Assembly (NCBI RefSeq): GCF_900018785.1
Contig: NZ_FCOY01000006.1
Coordinates: 744,001-808,000 of the forward strand
DNA length: 64,000 nt
Origin: Xanthomonas massiliensis
GTDB lineage: Bacteria; Pseudomonadota; Gammaproteobacteria; Xanthomonadales; Xanthomonadaceae
Reading direction: 5' to 3'
Position numbers and translations under genes: made by a program. Position 1 is the first letter of the stretch, and each line of letters starts with the position of its first letter. Below the pieces are notes generated by a model. It saw only the letters and a list, made by a program, of their open reading frames with translations, was not told the origin of the DNA and made no database searches. Below are positions 55,428 to 64,000 of this stretch, one piece after another.

Positions 55428-56834
55428 ATGCTGCCTTTGGTCGCCCTGGTCGGACGGCCGAATGTCGGCAAGTCCACCCTGTTCAACGCGCTGACGCGCA
55501 CCCGCGACGCGCTGGTCCATGACCAGCCCGGCGTGACCCGCGACCGCAACTACGGGGTATGCCGTCTCGACGAGGCGCATCCGTTCCTGGTGGTGGATAC
55601 CGGCGGCATCGCCGGCGAGGAAGAGGGCCTGGCCGGCGCCACTGCGCGCCAGGCGCGCGCAGCCGCGGCCGAGGCCGACCTGATCCTGTTCGTGGTCGAC
55701 GGCCGCGAGGGCGCCTCCAGCCTGGACGACGAGATCCTGGTCTGGTTGCGCCGCCTGGGGCGCCCGGTACTGCTGCTGATCAACAAGACCGACGCGGTCG
55801 ATGTGCACGCGGCACGCGCCGAGTTCGCCCGCTACGGTTTCCCGGAGATGCTGGCGGTGTCGGCCGCCCATCGCCAGGGCCTGGACGACCTGGTCGACGA
55901 GGTCGTCGAGTGTCTGCCGGAAGAAGGCAGCGGCGAGGTGCTCGACGGCGATCCCGCGCGCATCCGCATCGCCTTCGTCGGCCGCCCCAACGTGGGCAAG
56001 TCCACGCTGGTGAATCGCTTGCTCGGCGAGGAGCGCATGATCGCCTCCGAGGTGCCGGGCACGACCCGCGATTCGATCGCGGCGGACCTGGAGCGCGATG
56101 GCCGTCTCTACCGGCTGATCGACACCGCCGGCCTGCGCCGCCGGGCGCGGGTCGAAGAGGCGGTGGAGAAGTTCAGCGTGGTCAAGACCATGCAGGCCAT
56201 CGAGCAGTGCCAGGTCGCGGTGCTGATGCTCGATGCCAGCGAGGGAGTGACCGACCAGGACGCCACCGTGCTGGGCGCGGTGCTCGATGCCGGCCGCGCC
56301 CTGGTGGTGGTGGTCAACAAGTGGGACGGGCTGAGCGATTACCAGCGCGAGCAGGCCGAGGCGCAGCTGCGGCTCAAGCTCGGTTTCGTCGCCGACTGGG
56401 CCGAGGTGGCGCGCATCTCGGCGCTGCACGGCTCGGGCCTGCGCGAGCTGTTCGCGGCCATCCATCGCGCCCATGCCTCGGCCACGCACGAGTTCTCCAC
56501 CTCCGAGGTCAACCAGGCGCTGGAAGTGGCCTACGAGGCCAACCCGCCGCCGAGCGTGCGCGGGCACGTGTCCAAGCTGCGCTTCGCCCATCCGGGCGGC
56601 AGCAACCCGCCCACCTTCGTCGTCCACGGCACGCGCCTGAAGGTGTTGCCGGAGTCCTATCGCCGCTATCTCGAGAACTTCTTCCGCAAGCGCTTCAAGC
56701 TGGTCGGCACGCCGGTGCGCTTCGTCTTCCGCGAGGGGACCAATCCCTACGAGGGCAAGAAGAACGAGCTGACCGAGCGGCAGGTGCAGCGCAAGCGGCG
56801 CCTGATCCGCCACGTCAAGCGCCGCGGCAAGTAG
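55428..56834 (+). CDS. der: Ribosome-assembly GTPase Der
   Basis: 468 residues with two tandem G domains. First: [27 protein letters not shown]. Second: [29 protein letters not shown]-terminal KH-like domain follows ([20 protein letters not shown]) with a basic tail. Der is essential for 50S assembly. Start ATG 55428, behind GAGGGAG and 11 bases after bamB. Confidence 0.96.
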   Translation: MLPLVALVGRPNVGKSTLFNALTRTRDALVHDQPGVTRDRNYGVCRLDEAHPFLVVDTGGIAGEEEGLAGATARQARAAAAEADLILFVVDGREGASSLDDEILVWLRRLGRPVLLLINKTDAVDVHAARAEFARYGFPEMLAVSAAHRQGLDDLVDEVVECLPEEGSGEVLDGDPARIRIAFVGRPNVGKSTLVNRLLGEERMIASEVPGTTRDSIAADLERDGRLYRLIDTAGLRRRARVEEAVEKFSVVKTMQAIEQCQVAVLMLDASEGVTDQDATVLGAVLDAGRALVVVVNKWDGLSDYQREQAEAQLRLKLGFVADWAEVARISALHGSGLRELFAAIHRAHASATHEFSTSEVNQALEVAYEANPPPSVRGHVSKLRFAHPGGSNPPTFVVHGTRLKVLPESYRRYLENFFRKRFKLVGTPVRFVFREGTNPYEGKKNELTERQVQRKRRLIRHVKRRGK

Positions 56835-56881
56835 CGCCCACGCCGCCATTCGGGCACGCGCCGCAATGGCGGTCCTGCGCC

Positions 56882-57349
56882 TCAGTAGTGCTGCACCGCC
56901 GGGTCGTACAGGGTGGCCTGGCGGGCGATCATCTTCCAGGCTCCCTCCGTGTACTGCCAGACGTTGGTCGATCGGCGATGCAGCAGCCTGCCTTTTTCGG
57001 GGCCGAAGTCGGGGGTGTAGGTGTCCTCGCCCATCGTGACCGCGACGTTGCCGAAGAACTCGACCTTTTCCAGCGTCGTCCTGTAGCCGTCTTCGTAGTC
57101 CAGCTGGCCGCGCTTCATGGCCTCGAAGACCTGGCCCCGGGTAAGTACCCGGTTGTTGGGTCCGTTGACGATGAAGCCGGGCGCCCAGAGCTTTTCCAGG
57201 GCGGCGATATCGTGCGCCTGGATGGCCTTGCCGACGGCCGCGCCGGCCAGGGCCAGCTTCTTCTTCGCCTCGGCATCCAGGTCCTGCGCCTGTGCGTTGC
57301 ACAGGCAGGATATCGCCAGGATGGCCGCCATCATCGATCGCTTCAACAT
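56882..57349 (-). CDS. Exported NTF2-like (SnoaL/DUF4440) protein
   Basis: 155 residues: signal peptide (MMAAILAISCLCNAQAQ), then an NTF2-like domain (AVGKAIQAHDIAALEKLWAPGFIVNGPNNRVLTRGQVFEAM and ending GAWKMIARQATLY). Members are often small-molecule-binding or poorly characterised enzymes. Convergent with der. No substrate can be assigned. Confidence 0.8.
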   Translation of the reverse strand: MLKRSMMAAILAISCLCNAQAQDLDAEAKKKLALAGAAVGKAIQAHDIAALEKLWAPGFIVNGPNNRVLTRGQVFEAMKRGQLDYEDGYRTTLEKVEFFGNVAVTMGEDTYTPDFGPEKGRLLHRRSTNVWQYTEGAWKMIARQATLYDPAVQHY

Positions 57350-58156
57350 CGGGAAACCTCCGCGGGAACGGGTACCGGAGAGCGGTTCTGGATGTCCGGT
57401 CCTGGACGAGGGAGCGGGGGGCCGCAGACCGCCGGAACCCGCGAACCGGCGGCCGTAGCCGTGTCCAATGAGCACGGATTTCCCTGATCGGAGCGGCCAA
57501 GTCCTGCTACGCCTTGGTGATGAGCGGCGTGGACTGCGATGTGTCGCGTCGGCGATGCCGGACGCCGGTGCCCGATGCTGTCTCCCGAGGTGCTTTCCCT
57601 GGAAGGCCCGGATCGCGGCGGTGCCCGTGGCCGGCGGCGACAATCGATGCCCGGCTCCGATGCCGTCACGATCACCCCGTGCCGGCTCGGCCGTGGCGCA
57701 CGCCTGGCGACACCTGAAGACGCGAGCGCGTCGGTGGCCGGGGTGGAAGGTGCCAGGCATCGCCAGGGGCCGAATCCGAGGCGTATCCCGGCGATTGCCT
57801 GCCGGCACCTGGGCGCTGCCCGATCCGCCGAGGCGGGAACGCATTCGCGCGAATGCATGGGAACCGGCCCGCCACCGGCCGCGACGTATCGGCGGGAATA
57901 CCGATACCCGACGCATTTCGCGCAGGCGGGAGCAATACGTCGGCGTGGTGACAGGCGTCGGGCATCCGGTGCTTGCATGGCCAGGCCAGGCGCTGCGGCA
58001 GCACGACGACGCGATCGCGGGCGTGCGTGCGGCCGGCCCGTGCAGTCCTTCGCGGCAGTTTTCCCTGGAATATCACGCAGTGCGCAGGCATTCGTGGGTG
58101 CCGCCGCGGCGCACTTCGGCGACAATGGCATTCCCCCGTCATCCCCTTTCCCCACG
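57350..58156. other. Gene-free stretch of about 800 bases
   Basis: Between the NTF2-like gene and folD. Open frames exist on both strands but none resembles a protein (Arg/Pro/Ala-rich, no ribosome site, no recognisable motif). The last part carries the folD promoter region (GGCGACAAT near 58124). It may be a decayed gene or an RNA gene; nothing specific can be shown. Confidence 0.5.
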
Positions 58157-59041
58157 ATGAGCGATTCCGAGTCCGCCGACGCCTTGCCCGCACGCATCCT
58201 TGATGGCCGGCGGATCGCCGAGGGCCTGCTGGACGAGCTCAAGGTCCGGGTCGATGCCCGCGTCGCCGCCGGCAAGCCGCGACCCGGCCTGGCGGTGGTG
58301 CTGGTCGGCGACGATCCGGCCTCGGCCGTGTACGTGCGCAACAAGCGCCGCGCCTGCGAGAAGGTGGGCATCGTCGCCCACGACCACGATTTGCCGGCGG
58401 GCACCACCGAAGCCGAGCTGCTGGCGCTGATCGATCGGCTGAATGCCGATCCGGAGGTGCACGGCATCCTGGTGCAACTGCCGCTGCCGGGCATCCCCGA
58501 CGCCACCCGCCTGATCGAGCGGATCGACCCGCGCAAGGACGTGGATGGCTTCCATCCCACCAACGTCGGCCACCTGGCGCTGCGCCAGTTCGGCCTGCGC
58601 CCGTGCACGCCACGCGGCATCGTCACCCTGCTGGCCCACACCGACCAGCCGGTGCGCGGCCGCAACGCCACCATCGTCGGCGTGTCCAACCACGTCGGCC
58701 GGCCGATGGGGCTGGAGCTGCTGATCGCCGGTTGCACCGTCACCAGTTGCCACAAGTTCACCCCGCGCGAGGTGCTGCGCCGGGCAGTGAGCGAGGCCGA
58801 CATCCTGGTGGTGGCGGTGGGCAAGCCGGGCCTGGTGCCCGGCGAATGGGTCAAGCCGGGCGCAGTGGTGATCGACGTGGGCATCAACCGCCTGGAGGAC
58901 GGGCGCCTGGTCGGCGACGTCGGTTTCGACGCCGCCGCGCAGCGCGCGAGCTGGATCACCCCGGTCCCGGGCGGAGTGGGGCCGATGACGGTGGCCACGC
59001 TGATGCAGAACACGCTGGAGGCGGCCGAAGCGGGGGCCTGA
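58157..59041 (+). CDS. folD: Methylenetetrahydrofolate dehydrogenase/cyclohydrolase
   Basis: 294 residues. Interconverts methylene-, methenyl- and formyl-tetrahydrofolate for purine and methyl supply. Catalytic Lys in [20 protein letters not shown], folate-binding [12 protein letters not shown] motif [11 protein letters not shown], ending [16 protein letters not shown]. Start ATG 58157. Purine-linked neighbours guaB and guaA follow. Confidence 0.95.
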   Translation: MSDSESADALPARILDGRRIAEGLLDELKVRVDARVAAGKPRPGLAVVLVGDDPASAVYVRNKRRACEKVGIVAHDHDLPAGTTEAELLALIDRLNADPEVHGILVQLPLPGIPDATRLIERIDPRKDVDGFHPTNVGHLALRQFGLRPCTPRGIVTLLAHTDQPVRGRNATIVGVSNHVGRPMGLELLIAGCTVTSCHKFTPREVLRRAVSEADILVVAVGKPGLVPGEWVKPGAVVIDVGINRLEDGRLVGDVGFDAAAQRASWITPVPGGVGPMTVATLMQNTLEAAEAGA

Positions 59042-59148
59042 GCCGCGCGCGGCGTATCGCCGGCGAAACGGTGCGGGCATCGGATAGGACGTGCCGGGGC
59101 CCGCGTTTCGGGTTAAAATGCACCGCTTCCCCACATTCGGGTACGCCG

Positions 59149-60609
59149 ATGCTGCGCATTCTGGCTGAAGCACTGACCTACGACGACGTCTCGCTCGTCC
59201 CCGCGCATTCCACCGTCCTGCCCAAGGACGTCGACCTCCGAACGCGCCTCACCCGCGACCTGCACCTGAAGCTACCCATCGTGTCGGCGGCCATGGATAC
59301 CGTGACCGAATCGCGGCTGGCCATCGCCATGGCCCAGCTCGGCGGCATCGGCATCATCCACAAGAACATGACCGTGGAGCAGCAGGCCGCGCAGGTGGCC
59401 AAGGTCAAGAAGTTCGAGTCCGGCGTGATCCGCGACCCGTTCACCGTGACTCCCGAGACCACCATCCGCGACGTGCTGGCGCTGACCCGCGCGCACAACA
59501 TCTCCGGCGTGCCGGTGGTGGACACCAATGGCCAGCTGGCCGGCATCGTCACCCACCGCGACATGCGCTTCGAGACCGAGCTGGACGATCCGGTCCGCCA
59601 CATCATGACCAAGAAGGACCGGCTGGTCACGGTGAAGGAGGGGGCCGCCTCGGAGGAAGTGATCAAGCTGCTGCACACCAACCGCATCGAGAAGGTGCTG
59701 GTGGTCAACGACGACTTCCAGCTGCGCGGGCTGATCACCGTCAAGGACATCCAGAAGAAGTCCGACAACCCCAACGCCGCCAAGGACGCCTCGACCCGGT
59801 TGATGGTCGGTGCCGCGGTCGGCGTGGGCGGCGAGACCGAGCAGCGCGTGGAGGCCCTGGTGGCCGCCGGCGTGGACGTGATCATCGTCGATACCGCCCA
59901 CGGCCATTCGCAGGGCGTGATCGACCGCGTGGCCTGGGTCAAGAAGACCTACCCGCAGGTGCAGGTGATCGGCGGCAACATCGTCACCGGCGATGCCGCG
60001 CTGGCATTGATGGATGCCGGCGCCGACGCGGTGAAGGTCGGTGTCGGTCCCGGTTCCATCTGCACCACGCGCGTGGTCGCCGGCGTCGGCGTGCCGCAGG
60101 TGACGGCAGTGAGCATGGTCGCCGACGCGCTGCAGGACCGCATTCCGCTGATCGCCGACGGCGGCATCCGCTATTCGGGCGACATCGGCAAGGCGCTGGC
60201 GGCCGGCGCGTCCACGGTGATGATCGGCGGCCTGTTCGCCGGTACCGAGGAATCGCCCGGCGAGACCGAGCTGTTCCAAGGACGCAGCTACAAGAGCTAT
60301 CGCGGCATGGGTTCGCTGGCGGCGATGGAGAAGGGGTCCAAGGACCGCTATTTCCAGGATGCCAGCGATGCCGACAAGCTGGTGCCGGAGGGCATCGAGG
60401 GGCGCGTGCCGTATCGCGGCCCGGTCGGCGGCATCGTCCACCAGCTGATCGGCGGCCTGCGCGCGACCATGGGCTACGTGGGCTGCGGCACGATCGAAGA
60501 GATGCGCAGCAAGCCGCAGTTCGTCAAGATCACCGGCGCCGGCCAGCGCGAGAGCCACGTCCACGACGTGCAGATCACCAAGGAACCGCCGAACTACCGG
60601 ATGGGTTGA
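59149..60609 (+). CDS. guaB: IMP dehydrogenase
   Basis: 486 residues, standard length. Oxidises IMP to XMP in GMP synthesis. A barrel split by two CBS domains (residues about 95-205), the catalytic Cys in [17 protein letters not shown], and the flap RYFQDA. A TAAAAT -10 box at 59114-59119 lies 30 bases before ATG 59149. Together with guaA two genes on, it makes the GMP branch, interrupted here by a LysE gene. Confidence 0.96.
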   Translation: MLRILAEALTYDDVSLVPAHSTVLPKDVDLRTRLTRDLHLKLPIVSAAMDTVTESRLAIAMAQLGGIGIIHKNMTVEQQAAQVAKVKKFESGVIRDPFTVTPETTIRDVLALTRAHNISGVPVVDTNGQLAGIVTHRDMRFETELDDPVRHIMTKKDRLVTVKEGAASEEVIKLLHTNRIEKVLVVNDDFQLRGLITVKDIQKKSDNPNAAKDASTRLMVGAAVGVGGETEQRVEALVAAGVDVIIVDTAHGHSQGVIDRVAWVKKTYPQVQVIGGNIVTGDAALALMDAGADAVKVGVGPGSICTTRVVAGVGVPQVTAVSMVADALQDRIPLIADGGIRYSGDIGKALAAGASTVMIGGLFAGTEESPGETELFQGRSYKSYRGMGSLAAMEKGSKDRYFQDASDADKLVPEGIEGRVPYRGPVGGIVHQLIGGLRATMGYVGCGTIEEMRSKPQFVKITGAGQRESHVHDVQITKEPPNYRMG

Positions 60610-60622
60610 TCCGGCCATGGGG

Positions 60623-60648
60623 GAGGGAAGCGGTGACGCTTCCCTCTT
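60623..60648 (+). terminator. Terminator after guaB
   Basis: 10-bp stem GAGGGAAGCG (60623-60632) with CGCTTCCCTC (60637-60646), loop GTGA, then TTCT. The U tract is weak, so readthrough is possible. Confidence 0.65.
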
Positions 60649-60713
60649 CTCGTAGCGGGCCTCCGGGACCTGCGATCCGCCGTCGAGCCACTGCGAACTG
60701 GGTTAAGCGCGCC

Positions 60714-61346
60714 ATGCCGGACACAACCACTCTGCTGGGGTTCTCGCTGATCGCCCTGGGCCTGGTGCTCACGCCCGGTCCCCACATGCTCCATCTCGTC
60801 TCGCGCTCGATCTGCCAGGGCAGGACGGCGGGGGGGATCTCGCTCGGCGGCGTCACTCTCGGTTTCGTCTTCTACATGCTCTGCGCGGCCTTCGGCATCA
60901 CCGCACTCCTGATGGCGGTTCCCCATGCCTACGATGCGCTGCGCATCGGCGGCGCTGCCTACCTGCTCTGGCTGGCATGGCAGGCCATCCGGCCCGGCGG
61001 CCGCTCGCCATTCCAGGTGCGGGCGCTGCCCGTCGACCGCCCGCACAAGCTGTTGGCGATGGGCCTGGTGACCAACCTGCTCAACCCCAGGATCGCGGTG
61101 ATGTATTTGTCCCTGCTCCTCCAGTTCGTCGACCTGCATCGTGGCAGCGTGCCGGCGCAATCGCGGGTGCTCGGGACCACGCAGATCCTGATAAGCATCG
61201 GCGTTGTTAATGCCGCGATCGCCGTCACCGCCGGCGGCATCGTCGCGTTCCTGGCCGCGCCCGGCATGATGGCCGCCCGGCGCTGGCTGATGGGCACCGT
61301 GCTGGCAGGCTTGGCCGTCCGCATGGCGACCGAAGCGCGCCGTTGA
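60714..61346 (+). CDS. LysE-family exporter
   Basis: 210 residues with about six membrane helices. Opens GFSLIALGLVLTPGPHMLHLVSRS, the LysE/RhtB family start, and has GLVTNLLNPRIAVMYLSLLLQF. Such proteins export amino acids (threonine, homoserine lactones, others); the substrate is unknown here. It is inserted between guaB and guaA. Codon use looks slightly different from the flanking gua genes. Confidence 0.88.
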   Translation: MPDTTTLLGFSLIALGLVLTPGPHMLHLVSRSICQGRTAGGISLGGVTLGFVFYMLCAAFGITALLMAVPHAYDALRIGGAAYLLWLAWQAIRPGGRSPFQVRALPVDRPHKLLAMGLVTNLLNPRIAVMYLSLLLQFVDLHRGSVPAQSRVLGTTQILISIGVVNAAIAVTAGGIVAFLAAPGMMAARRWLMGTVLAGLAVRMATEARR

Positions 61347-61382
61347 TTCCGCTCCCAATTGACCCATGGTTGAACCGATCCA

Positions 61383-62948
<1,566 letters not shown>

Positions 62949-63075
62949 CGGAACGTCTTTCGGGGGCTATCGCCAGGTATCGATGGAAGTGACATAACTT
63001 GTTGATTTTAAAAGTATAAGTCATGTTTTCTATCGGTGACTATCGCCGGCCAGCAGAACGGGTCGGCGACAGAAC

Positions 63076-63220
63076 TGACGGTAAGCCCCCGGAGGTCGGA
63101 TCCAGACCTTCCTGTTTACTATTGAGACCGAACCGGTCTTTGACGGTAAAAAACTCCTGAGGAAAGCTTATTTCATGCGGCTTTCCGAGCATCAACGGGT
63201 CTCCAGGTCCCTGACGGTAA
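63076..63220. repeat. Three TGACGGTAA direct repeats before the integrase
   Basis: TGACGGTAA at 63076-63084, 63141-63149 and 63212-63220, spaced 65 and 71 bases. They fill the gap between guaA and the integrase start, as arm-type integrase sites or regulator sites would. The last is followed directly by GAACAGGAGG at the integrase ribosome site. Confidence 0.6.
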
Positions 63221-63250
63221 AAGCCGTCACGAACAGGAGGAACACCCTCA

Positions 63251-64000
63251 ATGCTCACCGACACAGCACTACGCAATCTCAAGCCTAAGTCCAAGATTTA
63301 TAAGGTTTTTGACCGCGATGGCATGTACGTGGCGGTATCGACCGCCGGTACCATCACCTTCCGCTACGACTACCGTCTCAACGGGCGCCGCGAGACGCTC
63401 ACGCTCGGACGGTACGGGCCGGCCGGCATGTCGCTGGCCATGGCCCGAGAACGGCTGCTCGATGCCAAGCGGTCGGTTGCTCAAGGCGATTCCCCGGCGC
63501 TAGAGAAACAGCGGGCCAAACGGCGGCTGACGGCCGCCAGGACCTTCGGCGAGATGACGGAACGCTGGCTGGCCGATGCCCGCATGGCCGACAGCACCCG
63601 GGCGATGCGCAAGCACATCATCGACCGCGACATCCTGCCGGTCTTCCAGAATCGCAAGCTGAGGGAAGTCACCCCCGACGACCTGCGGGCGCTGTGCAAC
63701 AAGGTGAAGGCGCGCGGCGCACCGGCCACGGCGATCCACGTCCGCGACATCGTGAAGCAGGTCTATGCCTTCGCCATCCTGCACGGCGAACGGCTCGCCA
63801 ACCCGGCCGACGACGTGAAGGCGGCCTCAATCGCGACCTTCGTTCCCAAGGACCGGGCGCTCTCGCCCGCCGAGATCCGGCTGGCCTTCCATCAACTGGA
63901 GACCATCGCGTCCTATCCGACCATCCGGTTGGCCTTGCGGCTGATCCTGCTGACGATGGTGCGCAAGAGCGAACTGGTCGAGGCGACCTGGAACGAAGTG
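63251..64000 (+). CDS. P4-type tyrosine integrase (partial), guaA-associated
   Basis: First 250 residues only; runs off the window. DUF4102 N-terminal domain (MLTDTALRNLKPKSKIYKVFDRDGMYVAVSTAGTITFRYDYRLNGRRETLTLGRYG), a SAM-like core-binding domain, and the first catalytic Arg in VRKSELVEATW. The usual role is integration into a tRNA or the guaA 3' end. AGGAGG is nine bases before ATG 63251. Confidence 0.93.
   Translation, partial: MLTDTALRNLKPKSKIYKVFDRDGMYVAVSTAGTITFRYDYRLNGRRETLTLGRYGPAGMSLAMARERLLDAKRSVAQGDSPALEKQRAKRRLTAARTFGEMTERWLADARMADSTRAMRKHIIDRDILPVFQNRKLREVTPDDLRALCNKVKARGAPATAIHVRDIVKQVYAFAILHGERLANPADDVKAASIATFVPKDRALSPAEIRLAFHQLETIASYPTIRLALRLILLTMVRKSELVEATWNEV

Noticed and set aside
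57468-58160. Possible 230-residue gene before folD
   Set aside because: Arg/Pro-rich, no motif, no ribosome site; looks like non-coding GC-rich sequence.

Overview
The window is high-GC gammaproteobacterial chromosome, most like the Lysobacteraceae/Xanthomonadaceae (Stenotrophomonas, Pseudoxanthomonas, Luteimonas and relatives). This rests on gene content and protein resemblance: SspA/SspB behind a bc1 complex, an Oar-like TonB receptor, a FimT-PilV-PilW-PilX-PilY1-PilE cluster, a FadN/FadA pair with a TetR regulator, and the pilF-rodZ-yfgM-bamB-der run. Genus cannot be fixed from sequence alone.

Layout. 1-4.4 kb: end of the beta-ketoadipate pathway (pcaI, pcaJ, pcaF, pcaD) with a divergent IclR regulator and two PcaR-like boxes between them. 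4.5-17.9 kb: housekeeping genes (miaB, a lytic transglycosylase, petABC for cytochrome bc1, sspAB, two DUF proteins, nadC, a Trm112-like gene, purEK, an unusual superoxide dismutase, a monothiol glutaredoxin, an SDR, marC). 18.1-22.9 kb: a large Oar-like receptor with a strong terminator, then ppnN. 23.0-30.8 kb: a minor pilin operon with short start/stop overlaps. 30.8-32.0 kb: tRNA-Asn, a decayed phage-type integrase and an orphan FimT-like pseudopilin. 32.2-34.2 kb: uvrB.

34.26-45.09 kb is an integrated island at a tRNA-Val locus, bounded by 45-bp near-identical repeats (43 of 45 bases). It holds a tyrosine integrase, MqsR/MqsA toxin-antitoxin genes (toxin reading frame broken at its start), a truncated IS3-type element joined to a complete IS3-family element, a DEDDh exonuclease gene overlapping an IS-truncated HAD gene, several unknown small, membrane and lipoprotein genes, an XRE regulator, a recombinase/zeta-toxin/54-residue gene cluster, an AlpA-like regulator and a divergent unknown 315-residue protein. 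Four strong inverted repeats lie in its gaps. The 5' half of one tRNA-Val (34259-34299) and the 3' half left at 45043-45087 together make a perfectly paired tRNA, so the island appears to have split the ancestral gene while an intact copy sits at its left edge.

45.5-62.9 kb returns to core genome: fadA/fadN with a PsrA-like operator before the regulator, ndk, rlmN, pilF, rodZ, yfgM, bamB, der, folD, guaB, a LysE exporter and guaA. From 63.25 kb a second island begins: a P4-type integrase next to the 3' end of guaA, preceded by three TGACGGTAA repeats, running off the window.
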